Notes: generated by a model from the letters alone, not told the origin. A stretch of DNA of 64,000 nt from Pseudomonadota bacterium (GCA_023451825.1 JAEXYA010000060.1:1-64000), one strand, 5' to 3'. Counted from the first letter of the stretch, positions 27,513 to 36,234 are shown. Translations and numbers: made by a program.

Positions 27513-28766
27513 ATGAAAGATAATCGTGTGCGCGATGGTTTGCTTGGCGCTGAGATCGTTCAGCGGATCGATGAACTCGCGACGATCTCTGAGACACCCG
27601 ACCATCTCACGCGCGTGTTCCTGTCGAAGGAGCATCGTGCCGCCGCCGATCTGCTGATCAGGTGGATGCAGGCTGCCGGCATGTCGGCACGCATGGATGC
27701 GATCGGGAATGTCTGCGGGCGTTACGAAGGCGCGACGCCCGGCCTGCCATGCCTGATGCTGGGCTCGCATTATGACAGTGTGCGCGATGCGGGCCGCTGG
27801 GACGGGCCGCTGGGCATTGTCTCTGCGATCGCCTGCGTCGGTGATCTGCATCGCCGCGGTGTGCAGCTGCCTTTTGCGATCGAGATAGTGGCCTTCGGCG
27901 ATGAGGAGGGAACGCGCTTCGCATCGACGCTGCTTGGCAGCCGCGCCGTCGCGGGCACTTTCGTCGCGGCGGCACTTGAGAGCCGCGACAACGATGGCGT
28001 CTCCATGCGCGACGCCATGATAGCTTTCGGGCTTGATCCCGATCGCATCGGCGACGCGGCGCGCCGGGCGGAGGACGTGCTGGCCTATCTCGAATTGCAT
28101 ATCGAACAGGGGCCGGTGCTTGAAGCCGAGGCATTGCCGGTCGGTGTGGTGACGGCCATTGCCGGTGCCACGCGGCTTGCTGTCACCATGCGCGGCATGG
28201 CCGGTCATGCGGGGACGGTGCCCATGGCGCTGCGGCGTGATGCACTGGCGGGCGCTGCGGAATGTATCGTGGCGGTGGAGACGCGGTGCCTTGCCGATCG
28301 TGAAGGTCTGGTCGGCACGGTGGGCGTGATCGATGCCGCGCCTGGCGCGGGCAACGTCATTCCGGGCGTGGCGTCGTTCACGCTGGATATTCGCGCGCCC
28401 AGCGATGACCGCCGGAGCGCGGCGGTGGGCGACATCCGTCGCAGCATCGAGGCCATTGCGCAGCGGCGCGGGCTGGAACTGCAGATCGATGTCACGCATG
28501 AAAACCGCACAGCGCCCTGCGCATCATGGCTGCAGCAGCAGATCGGTGCGGCGATCGCTGCGGAAGGTTTTCGCGTGTTTGCATTGCCGAGCGGCGCCGG
28601 CCATGATGGCATGGCAATGATCGACATCGCGGATATCGCGATGTTATTCGTGCGCTGTCGCGGCGGTATCAGTCACAATCCGGCGGAGCACGTGGATGAG
28701 GCGGATGTCGAAGCCAGCGCGCGCGTTTTGCTGCGCGTGATCGAGCATTTCAAACCGAAAGCATAA
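27513..28766 (+). CDS. M20 family N-carbamoyl-L-amino acid / allantoate amidohydrolase
   Basis: About 417 residues. Motifs include MLGSHYDSVRDAGRWDGPLG (metal ligands), FGDEEGTRFASTLLGSRA, LELHIEQGPVLE and SGAGHDGMAM. It is a binuclear metal enzyme of the HyuC/AllC type. Following puuE it most likely hydrolyses allantoate, or a carbamoylated intermediate. I chose ATG 27513 because GGAG lies five bases upstream; two GTG codons just before it are alternatives. It is a paralogue of the protein at 1342-2652. The DapA-like gene follows within five bases. Confidence 0.88.
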   Translation: MKDNRVRDGLLGAEIVQRIDELATISETPDHLTRVFLSKEHRAAADLLIRWMQAAGMSARMDAIGNVCGRYEGATPGLPCLMLGSHYDSVRDAGRWDGPLGIVSAIACVGDLHRRGVQLPFAIEIVAFGDEEGTRFASTLLGSRAVAGTFVAAALESRDNDGVSMRDAMIAFGLDPDRIGDAARRAEDVLAYLELHIEQGPVLEAEALPVGVVTAIAGATRLAVTMRGMAGHAGTVPMALRRDALAGAAECIVAVETRCLADREGLVGTVGVIDAAPGAGNVIPGVASFTLDIRAPSDDRRSAAVGDIRRSIEAIAQRRGLELQIDVTHENRTAPCASWLQQQIGAAIAAEGFRVFALPSGAGHDGMAMIDIADIAMLFVRCRGGISHNPAEHVDEADVEASARVLLRVIEHFKPKA

Positions 28767-28770
28767 TGCC

Positions 28771-29646
28771 ATGGCCGATTTTCACGGCGTGTTTCCCTAT
28801 CTGGTGTCGCCGACCGACGCCGAAGGCCGCATCCGCACCGATGTATTGGGGCAGCTATGCGGTGATCTGATCACATCCGGCGTGCATGGGCTGACGCCGC
28901 TCGGCTCCACCGGCGAGTTCGCCTATCTCAATCGCGAGCAGCGCCGCGCCGTGGTGCAGACCACCATCGAAGCCGCGCAAGGACGCGTGCCTGTCGTGGC
29001 CGGTGTCGCTTCGACCTCCACGGTGGATGCGGTCGCGCAGGCGAAGTCGTATCAGAAACTCGGCGCCAACGGCATTCTGGCGATCCTTGAAGCGTATTTT
29101 CCGCTCAAGGATGCGCAGATCGAATCCTATTTCCGCGCTATTGCGGACGCCGTCGATATTCCGGTGGTGATCTACACCAATCCGCAATTCCAGCGCTCCG
29201 ATCTCACGCTGGATGTGGTGGCGCGGCTCGCCGAACATCCGCGCATCAATTACATCAAGGATGCATCGACAAATACGGGGCGCCTGCTGTCGATCATGAA
29301 TCGTTGCGGCGACAAGCTCAGTGTGTTCGCAGCCTCGGCGCATATTCCCGCGGCAGTGATGCTGATCGGCGGCGTCGGCTGGATGGCCGGGCCCGCTTGC
29401 GTGGTGCCGAAGCAGAGCGTGCGACTTTATGACCTCTGCAAGGCGCAGCGCTGGGATGAGGCCATGGTGCTGCAGCGGCAGCTCTGGGGAATCAACGAGG
29501 CCTTCGCGCGCTACAATCTCGCGGCCTGCATCAAGGCCGGGCTCGTCATCCAGGGCTATGACGTCGGCGATCCCGTGGCGCCGCAGCCGGCACTGACGGC
29601 GGACGAGCGCAAGGTCGTCGCGCGGGTGCTGGAAGAGATGGGGTGA
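28771..29646 (+). CDS. Dihydrodipicolinate synthase (DapA) family aldolase/lyase
   Basis: A protein of 291 residues, a TIM-barrel class I aldolase. The Schiff-base lysine is K163 in NYIKDAST and the conserved tyrosine is Y135 in VVIYTNP. GSTGEFAYL is the substrate-loop motif. It lies four bases after the amidohydrolase gene in a catabolic run, so it is more likely a degradative lyase than the lysine-biosynthesis enzyme. The substrate is unknown. Confidence 0.85.
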   Translation: MADFHGVFPYLVSPTDAEGRIRTDVLGQLCGDLITSGVHGLTPLGSTGEFAYLNREQRRAVVQTTIEAAQGRVPVVAGVASTSTVDAVAQAKSYQKLGANGILAILEAYFPLKDAQIESYFRAIADAVDIPVVIYTNPQFQRSDLTLDVVARLAEHPRINYIKDASTNTGRLLSIMNRCGDKLSVFAASAHIPAAVMLIGGVGWMAGPACVVPKQSVRLYDLCKAQRWDEAMVLQRQLWGINEAFARYNLAACIKAGLVIQGYDVGDPVAPQPALTADERKVVARVLEEMG

Positions 29647-29655
29647 CGCTATTTT

Positions 29656-29743
29656 GTAGGGCGGATGAGCGAAGCGTAATCCGCCGGCCGAGTGCATGGC
29701 TGAAACTCCGCGGCGGATTATGGCTTCGCCTCATCCGCCCTAC
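29656..29743. repeat. Palindromic repeat, GTAGGGCGGATGAGCG type
   Basis: GTAGGGCGGATGAGCGAAGC pairs with GCTTCGCCTCATCCGCCCTAC-type text on the right; an inner AATCCGCC/GGCGGATT pair completes the hairpin. It lies between the DapA-like and CoxL-like genes. Confidence 0.9.
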
Positions 29744-29885
29744 GATCCGAGTGTAACATTATTCACCATGCAGATCGCGCCGTTCTGGCCTGCCGCAATG
29801 CGGTTGGCGTGCATGGGTTTTTCGGGCAAGGTTCGGTCAACTCGCCGAACGGCCCATCCCCAAGAACGCCTGCCAAGGACGCCTG

Positions 29886-32210
29886 ATGAATATTCTGCCT
29901 GCCAACCTGCGTTTCGGCGCGGGACTGTCTCCCAAGCGTCTTGAAGATCAGCGTCTCCTCACCGGGCAGGGCCATTTCATCGACGACAAGCCGGAAGACG
30001 GCGCGCTTTGGCTGCATGTGCTGCGCTCGCCGCATGCGCATGCGAAAATCGTTTCGGTGGGTGTCGAGGCCGCCAAGGCGATGCCGGGCGTGCATACGAT
30101 CATCACTGGCGCCGATCTCGTCGCCGATGATGTGGGGACGCTGCCGACGCTGAACATCTTCAAGCGCCCCGATGGCTCCGACATGAAATTCCCGCCGCGG
30201 CGGCTCTTGGCGCATGAAGCCGTGCGCTATGCCGGCGAAGGCGTTGCTGTCGTGATCGCGACGTCGCGCATTCAGGCGCAGCTTGCCGCCGAAGCGGTCG
30301 AGGTTGAATACGACGTGCTGCCCGCGGTGGTCGATCCGGCTGCGGCCATTGCCGATGGGGCGCCGGCGATCTGGCCGGATGCACCCGACAATATCGCGGC
30401 CTCCATGAGCTATGGCGATGCGGCCAAGATCGAGGCGATCTTTGCCGCTGCCAAGCACACGGTGTCGCTCGACATCGTCAGCCAGCGTCTCGTGCCTTCG
30501 GCCATGGAGCCGCGCAGCACGATCGCGGAAGTCGACAAGAAGACCGGCCGTCTCACCGTCTATCTGCAGTCGCAGACGCCGATGGCAACGCGCGACATCA
30601 TCGCGGATGCGATCCTGAAGCGTCCGAAGGATTCCATCCGTCTCGTGGTCGGCGATATCGGCGGCGGTTTTGGGCAGAAGACCAGCCTCTATCCGGAAGA
30701 CGGCATCGTTGCCTATGCGGCGGTGAAGCTCGGCAAGAAGATCCGCTGGCGCGGTGACCGTACCGACGATTTCGTCGGCGGCACCCATGGCCGCGATCTC
30801 ACCTCGACCGCTGAGCTCGCACTCGATGCCAAGGGCCGCATTCAGGCTTATCGGGTGAAGTCGCTGGGTGGCACTGGTGCGTATCTGTCGGGCACCGGCG
30901 TGATCATTCCGCTGGTGCTCGGGCCGTTCGTGCAGACCAGCGTCTATGACGTGCCGGACGTGCATTACGAGATCAAGGCCGTGATGACCAACACCGCGCC
31001 CGTCGGCGCCTATCGCGGCGCCGGGCGTCCGGAAGCGGTGTTCATCATGGAGCGGCTGCTCGATGCGGCCGCGCGCCAGATCGGCATGGACCCGCGCGCG
31101 ATCCGCAAGGTGAACTACATCAAGCCGACGCAGTTTCCCTACAAGAACGCCGTCGGTCAGGTGTATGACAGCGGCGCCTTCGCACATATGCTGGAGCGTG
31201 CGTCGGAGCTGTCCGACTGGGACGGTTTTGCGGCGCGCAAGAAGGAAGCCAAGAAGCGTGGCATGCTCTATGGCCGCGGGCTCACCAGCTATATCGAATG
31301 GACCGGCGGCCGTAACCACACCGAGAAGGTGACGCTGACCGCGACACCGAATGGCCGCGTCATTCTCTATTCCGGCACCATGGCCATGGGGCAGGGCCTG
31401 CAGACCGCCTATTCGCAGATGGTGGCGACCTCGCTCGGCATCGACATCAACAGCATCGATGTGCGGCAGGGCGACACCGACACCGCGCTCGGCTTCGGCA
31501 GCGTCGGCTCGCGCTCGCTGTTCGTCGGCGGCACCGCGGCGGTGGTCTCGACGCAGGACCTCATCACGAAAGCGCGCGAGAAGGCGTCGAACATGATGGA
31601 AGCCTCGGTGGAGGACATCGAATATGTCGATGGCTTCCTCACGGTGGTGGGCACCGATAAGCGCGTCAGCCTGTTCGAGATCGCCAACGCTGAAGGCGGC
31701 GCGGGGCTGAGCGTCGATTCCACCGGCGAGGTGGATGCGCCGAGCTGGCCAAATGGCACGCATATCTGCGAGGTGGAGATCGATCCGGAAACCGGCATCA
31801 CCCATGTCGTGCGTTACACCACGGTGGACGATGTCGGTGTGGCGGTAAATCCTATGCTGGTCACCGGCCAGATCCATGGCGGCGTCGCGCAGGGCATCGG
31901 CCAGGCGCTGTATGAGAATGTCCATTACGACGAGGATGGCCAGCTCATCACCGCGACCTATCAGGATTACTGCATCCCGCGCGCGGGCGATCTGCCGTGG
32001 ATGAATGTCACGCTGGATGGTTCGGCGCCTTGCGTCACCAATCCGATCGGCGCCAAGGGCTGCGGCGAGAGCGGTGCCATCGGTGGTCCGCCTTGCGTCG
32101 TCAATGGCGTACTCGATGCGCTGGCGCCTTATGGCGTGACGCAGATGAATACGCCGCTATCGCCGATCAAAGTGTGGGAGGCGATCCGCAGCGCGAAGGC
32201 GGCGGCATGA
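29886..32210 (+). CDS. Molybdopterin-binding large subunit of the xanthine/CO dehydrogenase family (form II CoxL-like)
   Basis: A protein of 774 residues, a full-length large subunit. The motif AYRGAGR at 375-381 is the form II CoxL signature, not the AYxCSFR of true CO dehydrogenase. GGGFGQK lies near residue 260, GQGLQTAYSQ near 500, and the active-site glutamate is E728 in GCGESG. It should carry molybdenum cytosine dinucleotide cofactor and hydroxylate an aldehyde or N-heterocycle. The FeS small subunit and FAD medium subunit normally encoded beside it are absent here, so partners must lie elsewhere or the gene is an orphan. The neighbours suggest a role with purine-type or aromatic compounds, as inference. 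Confidence 0.88.
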   Translation: MNILPANLRFGAGLSPKRLEDQRLLTGQGHFIDDKPEDGALWLHVLRSPHAHAKIVSVGVEAAKAMPGVHTIITGADLVADDVGTLPTLNIFKRPDGSDMKFPPRRLLAHEAVRYAGEGVAVVIATSRIQAQLAAEAVEVEYDVLPAVVDPAAAIADGAPAIWPDAPDNIAASMSYGDAAKIEAIFAAAKHTVSLDIVSQRLVPSAMEPRSTIAEVDKKTGRLTVYLQSQTPMATRDIIADAILKRPKDSIRLVVGDIGGGFGQKTSLYPEDGIVAYAAVKLGKKIRWRGDRTDDFVGGTHGRDLTSTAELALDAKGRIQAYRVKSLGGTGAYLSGTGVIIPLVLGPFVQTSVYDVPDVHYEIKAVMTNTAPVGAYRGAGRPEAVFIMERLLDAAARQIGMDPRAIRKVNYIKPTQFPYKNAVGQVYDSGAFAHMLERASELSDWDGFAARKKEAKKRGMLYGRGLTSYIEWTGGRNHTEKVTLTATPNGRVILYSGTMAMGQGLQTAYSQMVATSLGIDINSIDVRQGDTDTALGFGSVGSRSLFVGGTAAVVSTQDLITKAREKASNMMEASVEDIEYVDGFLTVVGTDKRVSLFEIANAEGGAGLSVDSTGEVDAPSWPNGTHICEVEIDPETGITHVVRYTTVDDVGVAVNPMLVTGQIHGGVAQGIGQALYENVHYDEDGQLITATYQDYCIPRAGDLPWMNVTLDGSAPCVTNPIGAKGCGESGAIGGPPCVVNGVLDALAPYGVTQMNTPLSPIKVWEAIRSAKAAA

Positions 32211-32219
32211 CGCGCGGAT

Positions 32220-32321
32220 GTAGGATGGGTTGAGCGCAGCGATACCCATCACAACGAACGCCGGAGCATGCGGTGATGCGTATCACTCCGGCGCTTTGCG
32301 CCTCCGTTCGACCCATCCTAC
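32220..32321. repeat. Palindromic repeat, GTAGGRTGGG family, copy 2
   Basis: GTAGGATGGGTTGAGCGCAG on the left and CGTTCGACCCATCCTAC on the right form the outer stem; CGCCGGAG and CTCCGGCG form an inner hairpin. It lies between the CoxL-like and alcohol dehydrogenase genes. Confidence 0.88.
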
Positions 32322-32365
32322 GATCACGACGAACGAACAACAGTTTCAACCGGGAGAAAACCAAA

Positions 32366-33427
32366 ATGAAAAGCTTCAAGGTCATCGAATTCAACGAGCC
32401 GCTGGGCGAGGTCGATCAGGATACGCCGCAGCCGACCGGCACCCAGGTGCTGATCCGCGTCAAGGCCGCGGGCGTCTGCCACAGCGATCTCCACATCTGG
32501 GAAGGCGGCTACGAGCTCGGCCACGGCCGCAAGCGACTGTCGCTGAAAGAGCGCGGCATTAACCTGCCGCATACGATGGGCCATGAGACCGTCGGCGAAG
32601 TGGTGTCGTTCGGGCCGGATGCGCCGAAGGATGGCGTCAAGGTCGGCGATGTCGCGCTGGCCTATCCGTGGATCGGCTGCGGCAAATGCGCGGTCTGCCT
32701 CGATGACGAGGAAAATCTCTGCCTGCAGCCGCGCTGTCTCGGCGTGCATTGCGACGGCGGCTATGCCGACTACATGCTGGTGCCGCATCCGAAATATCTG
32801 ATCGACCTGAAGGGCATGGATCCGGTCGTTGCCGCGCCTTATGCGTGCTCGGGTGTCACCACCTACAGCGCGCTGAAGAAGGTCGAGAAGGATCTCGGCA
32901 ATCCGATCGTGATCTTCGGCGCCGGCGGCCTTGGCCTGATGGCGTTGACATTGCTGAAGGCGATGGGTGGCAAGGGCGCCATCGTGGTGGATATCGATGC
33001 CAACAAGCGCGACGCCGCGCTGAAGGCTGGCGCACTCGCCGCCGTGGACGGCAATGCGCCGGATGCGCTGGCGCAGCTCGCCAAGGCCGCCGGCGGCCCG
33101 ATCCTGTCGGTGATCGATCTGGTCGGTAATGCGCAGACCACGCAGCTCGGCTTCGATGCGCTGTCGAAGGGTGGCTCGCTGATCATGGTCGGCCTGTTCG
33201 GTGGCGGCGCCACCTGGGCCTTGCCGTTGATCGCCATGAAGGCGCTGACCATCCAGGGCAGCTATGTCGGCAATCTCAAGGAGACCAAGGAGCTGCTTGA
33301 ATTGGTGCGCACCAAGAAGATCGCGCCGATTCCGACGACGCCGATGCCGTTCGCGCGCGCCAATGCGGCGCTGAACGAATTGAAGGACGGCAAGCTGGTC
33401 GGCCGCGCGATCCTGACGCCGACGTGA
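32366..33427 (+). CDS. Zinc-dependent alcohol dehydrogenase (MDR family)
   Basis: A protein of 353 residues. Catalytic zinc ligands are C38 (GVCHSD) and H73/E74 (MGHET). The structural zinc cysteines are C105, C108, C111 and C119. The NAD(P)-binding GAGGLG lies near residues 190-200. It would oxidise an alcohol or reduce an aldehyde. The start ATG follows GGGAGAAAACCAAA, which fixes it. It may act with the molybdenum enzyme upstream (alcohol to aldehyde to acid), but that is inference from adjacency. Confidence 0.9.
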   Translation: MKSFKVIEFNEPLGEVDQDTPQPTGTQVLIRVKAAGVCHSDLHIWEGGYELGHGRKRLSLKERGINLPHTMGHETVGEVVSFGPDAPKDGVKVGDVALAYPWIGCGKCAVCLDDEENLCLQPRCLGVHCDGGYADYMLVPHPKYLIDLKGMDPVVAAPYACSGVTTYSALKKVEKDLGNPIVIFGAGGLGLMALTLLKAMGGKGAIVVDIDANKRDAALKAGALAAVDGNAPDALAQLAKAAGGPILSVIDLVGNAQTTQLGFDALSKGGSLIMVGLFGGGATWALPLIAMKALTIQGSYVGNLKETKELLELVRTKKIAPIPTTPMPFARANAALNELKDGKLVGRAILTPT

Positions 33428-33435
33428 GGTCTTAT

Positions 33436-33474
33436 CCCTCCCCACTGCGCCGCTTCGCGGCTTGGGGGAGGGAG
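33436..33474. repeat. Short copy of the GGGGAGGG palindromic family
   Basis: CCCTCCCCACTGCGCCGC pairs with GCGGCTTGGGGGAGGG. It corresponds to the right-hand portion of the element at 351-528. Confidence 0.75.
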
Positions 33475-33499
33475 GCCATCAATCGATGTGCTCCAAAAC

Positions 33500-33535
33500 A
33501 AAAAAAATCCCGTCGCGCGAGCGACGGGATTTTTC
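33500..33535. terminator. Bidirectional intrinsic terminator
   Basis: ATCCCGTCGC at 33507-33516 and GCGACGGGAT at 33521-33530 form a 10-bp perfect stem with a GCGA loop. It is flanked by A7 on the left and T5 on the right, so it works as a Rho-independent terminator for both the alcohol dehydrogenase gene (plus) and the convergent XRE gene (minus). Confidence 0.92.
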
Positions 33536-33584
33536 ATGGCACCATCGTGCGGCCGCCGGATGCCCCCGGCGGCGCGTGCGATGT

Positions 33585-33962
33585 TTACTTCTCGTCTTCT
33601 TCGTCCGCGATGGCTTCCATCAGCACGACCATCTGACGCTGCACGGTCTGGCTCTTGATGCGGCTATAGGCACGCAGCAGGCGCAAGCTGAAGGCGCTGT
33701 CGAGGAACAGAAGGCTTTCGACTTCACGGCTCTTGCCGTCGCCATCATAGAAGAAGGTGACTGGCACATCGAGCGCAGTAGCGATCTGCTGCAAGCGCGC
33801 GGCGCCCACACGGTTCACGCCCTTTTCGTACTTCTGGACCTGCTGGAAACTGACACCCAGTTTCTCGCCTAAATCCGCCTGCGAGATCTTCTGCTCGACA
33901 CGACGAAGACGGATTCGCTTGCCCAACTCTATGTCGGACTTGCCGGCGCTACGTTGCTTCAT
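33585..33962 (-). CDS. XRE family transcriptional regulator
   Basis: A protein of 125 residues with an HTH_3 domain at about 13-67 (the helix pair includes KISQADLGEKLGVS and QQVQKYEKG). A short C-terminal region with a helix (LLRAYSRIKSQTVQRQMVVL) and an acidic tail EEDEK follows. Proteins of this length and layout are common single-copy regulators in Rhizobiales. The target is unknown. It ends at the shared terminator and has an AT-rich upstream region. Confidence 0.88.
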   Translation of the reverse strand: MKQRSAGKSDIELGKRIRLRRVEQKISQADLGEKLGVSFQQVQKYEKGVNRVGAARLQQIATALDVPVTFFYDGDGKSREVESLLFLDSAFSLRLLRAYSRIKSQTVQRQMVVLMEAIADEEDEK

Positions 33963-34567
33963 TCGTCACCATTCAGTTTTGTTTTGATAAGGAAGTTGTT
34001 GATTTTATTTTTTTGATTAAGGCCTATCGGCTCGAGAGACATAAAAGCTATCATCCAAAGGCATCTTCTTTATACACATCGTGATGACAATCGGAATGGT
34101 TGAAATCGTCGCGATGCGCGAAATCATCAAACTATTCTCGCTCCGGTCATTCCCATTTCAGTGTCTTTACAAATTTGCGGTATTCGATTGCAGTTCCATC
34201 GCGCTCGAAACACGCAGCAACAAAGTATTTGCCAACTTCCACCACGCTGATTTCGCAACGAAAGCAAAAGTAGAGGTTGGGCTTCAAGCTATACACACGC
34301 CAATTGCCACACGCACCTGCGATAACTGACACCGGTTCGCATTTTCACTCTGGCATGCAGAATTCCATCGTTTTTCCGCTGAATTCCTGCATTTCGCAAA
34401 ATGACAACACTCGCTCCATCCCATCACAATTCCGTGCGTAGTTGTTATTACGTGGCAGGTGTACCGGAAGTTTCGTTGCAGATTCTCATTCACAGGGAAT
34501 TCGCATGATTCTTCGTGAGTTCTTTTTCAGATTCTAACCTGATCAATATTGATCAAGCCGCCTATTA
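33963..34567. other. AT-rich intergenic region
   Basis: About 600 bases that are clearly richer in A/T than the flanks, with runs such as TTTTATTTTTTT near 34004. A perfect 16-bp palindrome TGATCAATATTGATCA lies at 34540-34555, just past the stop of the serine hydrolase gene. Small open frames exist on both strands; only one (34147-34332, minus) looks at all protein-like. The composition suggests acquired or regulatory DNA. Confidence 0.5.
34147..34332 (-). CDS. Possible small protein, unrecognised
   Basis: A 61-residue frame with a GTG start. Its C-terminal half (VVEVGKYFVAACFERDGTAI) has an ordinary amino acid mix, unlike the arginine/proline-rich shadow frames common elsewhere in the window. 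A CFRC pair is present. No ribosome site is evident and codon use differs from the neighbours because the region is AT-rich. It may not be a gene. Confidence 0.2.
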   Translation of the reverse strand: MSVIAGACGNWRVYSLKPNLYFCFRCEISVVEVGKYFVAACFERDGTAIEYRKFVKTLKWE

Positions 34568-35818
34568 CTAACCATTGCTCTCGGTGAAAGCCGAGTAAAC
34601 CATCGTGCGTAGCTCGCGACGAACGGGATAGGCGCTCGATGGTAGTAGTTGAGTCATGAAGATCGCGATCAGCTCTTCGCGTGGATCGATCCAGAATGCC
34701 GTGCTCGCTGCGCCGCCCCACGCATATTCGCCGGCACTGCCGGGAATGAGAGTCTTTGCCGGATCCATCGTGACGGAGAAGCCTAATCCGAAGCCGACGC
34801 CGGCATAGCTCGCTTCGCTGAACAACGACTTCGACATCTCGGTGAGGTCGCGTCCGCCGGGCAGGTGATTGGACGCCATCAGTGCAATCGTTTTCGGAGA
34901 CAGCAGCCGGACGTCACCGAGGGCGCCGCCATTCAGCAATGCGCGGCAGAAGGTGAGATAGTCCGATGCCGTCGCGCACAGGCCGCCGCCGCCTGAAATG
35001 AAGGAGGGCGGCGTCAGAAATGAGCTGGTGGTTGGATCGTCCTGCAGCGTCATGCCGCCTTTGCCATCCGCTGCGTAACAGGCGGCAAAACGGTGCGCCT
35101 TGTCTGCTGGTACGTGGAAGCCGGTATCCGTCATGCCAAGCGGATCGAAGATGCGCTGCTGCAGGAATTGTTCGAAAGGCTGGCCGCTGATGGTTTCGAC
35201 GAGATAGCCGACGACATCGGTGGCGACCGAATAATTCCAAGCATCGCCTGGCGAGAATTCGAGCGGGATCTTTGCAAGGTCGGCGATCATCGTCGCCATG
35301 GTGCCGGCCTTCTCGATCTCGCCGATCTTTTGCGTGCGATAGGCTGCATCGACATTGGTGCGGTTCTGGAAGCCGTAAGTGAGCCCTGCGGTATGGCGCA
35401 AGAGATCGACGATCTGCATCGGTCGCGTTGTGGGACGCGTCAGAAACAGGGGCGCGAGGCCGGCTTGATAGACACCGAGATGGCTCCATTCCGGAATGTA
35501 TTTGTGCACGGGCTCGTCGAGCGCGACGCGGCCTTCTTCCACCAGCATCATGAGCGCCACCGTGGTGATGGGCTTGGTCATGGAGTAGATGCGGAAGATG
35601 GTGTCGGGCGTTACCGGCGCCTTGCGCTCCACATCGGCGAAGCCGTGGACGCTCTGATGCACGATGCCGCCACGGCGATAGATCAGGAGCTGCGCGCCGG
35701 GGAAACGGCCACTGTCGAGATAGCGGGTCTCGAGGTGGCGCGTGATCCGTTGCAATGCTGCGGCGGACATGCCGGCTTGATCGGGCGAGATGGTCGGAGC
35801 GGTGAAACGACTGGACAT
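34568..35818 (-). CDS. Serine hydrolase, beta-lactamase class C / esterase family
   Basis: About 416 residues. The nucleophile motif SMTK (SxxK) lies near residue 80, WNYSVATDVVG supplies the tyrosine motif, and EYAWGGAAS near the end takes the place of the KTG box. No signal peptide is evident. Such proteins are usually esterases or peptidases rather than antibiotic resistance enzymes. I took the ATG at 35818, since CGAG lies eight bases upstream; a GTG at 35827 is the alternative. Monocistronic, divergent from the nitrate genes. Confidence 0.85.
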   Translation of the reverse strand: MSSRFTAPTISPDQAGMSAAALQRITRHLETRYLDSGRFPGAQLLIYRRGGIVHQSVHGFADVERKAPVTPDTIFRIYSMTKPITTVALMMLVEEGRVALDEPVHKYIPEWSHLGVYQAGLAPLFLTRPTTRPMQIVDLLRHTAGLTYGFQNRTNVDAAYRTQKIGEIEKAGTMATMIADLAKIPLEFSPGDAWNYSVATDVVGYLVETISGQPFEQFLQQRIFDPLGMTDTGFHVPADKAHRFAACYAADGKGGMTLQDDPTTSSFLTPPSFISGGGGLCATASDYLTFCRALLNGGALGDVRLLSPKTIALMASNHLPGGRDLTEMSKSLFSEASYAGVGFGLGFSVTMDPAKTLIPGSAGEYAWGGAASTAFWIDPREELIAIFMTQLLPSSAYPVRRELRTMVYSAFTESNG

Positions 35819-35951
35819 CGGCGGCACTCGGATGGCGTGTGGGGTATTGGATTAAGCGAGCCCGGCGCTCCGCTGTCCATGACCGATGCTGCATCATCCC
35901 CATACAAGCTGGCGCATGGCTGTATGGTCGCGCGAAATTGCCGCTGCGCCT

Positions 35952-35976
35952 AATTTTAGTGCGTCGCACAAAAATT
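35952..35976. promoter_or_regulatory. Candidate activator site upstream of nrtA
   Basis: A 25-base inverted repeat. The left arm AATTTTAGTGCG and right arm CGCACAAAAATT surround a single T and match at 11 of 12 positions; the core is GTGCGTCGCAC. Its centre is about 115 bases upstream of a sigma-54-like element, the usual distance for an enhancer-binding protein such as NtrC. The core is only loosely like the NtrC consensus, so the protein that binds is not known. Confidence 0.45.
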
Positions 35977-36075
35977 GAGCGAAGCGCGACGTTTCGTGGC
36001 GTGCGGCCGGCCTCGGCTCATCCGGCTGCAGGCCTAAGTGGATGAGAACGCGCTCATTTTCCGAATGTATCTGCT

Positions 36076-36091
36076 TGGCACGCGATTTGAA
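36076..36091 (+). promoter_or_regulatory. Possible sigma-54 promoter of the nitrate operon
   Basis: TGGCACGCGATTTGAA matches the sigma-54 pattern TGGCACG-N4-TTGCW except that the -12 GC is GA. The -24 half is perfect. It lies about 145 bases before nrtA. The imperfect -12 element lowers confidence. Confidence 0.35.
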
Positions 36092-36234
36092 TAGTTCTTA
36101 GCGACGCCATTGTAGCCGTCACCATTCATCACCAGCCAGCACTGCCATCCTGGAGGCTTCCTCCAGCCGCGCCACTTTGCGTGCGGGAATCGCCATGCCG
36201 GCCGTACCGAGGCGCGAAAGGACGACACCGACCA

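Larger units (their letters stand above)
35819..36234. other. Regulatory gap between serine hydrolase and nrtA
   Basis: About 415 bases without a gene. It holds the near-perfect palindrome at 35952-35976 and a sigma-54-like element at 36076-36091, both described separately. Open frames through it have no family resemblance. Confidence 0.6.

Noticed and set aside
29763..31925. 720-residue frame on the minus strand
   Set aside because: Antisense to the CoxL-like gene and His/Asp/Arg-rich; a shadow frame.
34568..35818. Antibiotic-resistance beta-lactamase
   Set aside because: It has SMTK but lacks a KTG box and a signal peptide, fitting the esterase/peptidase side of the family.
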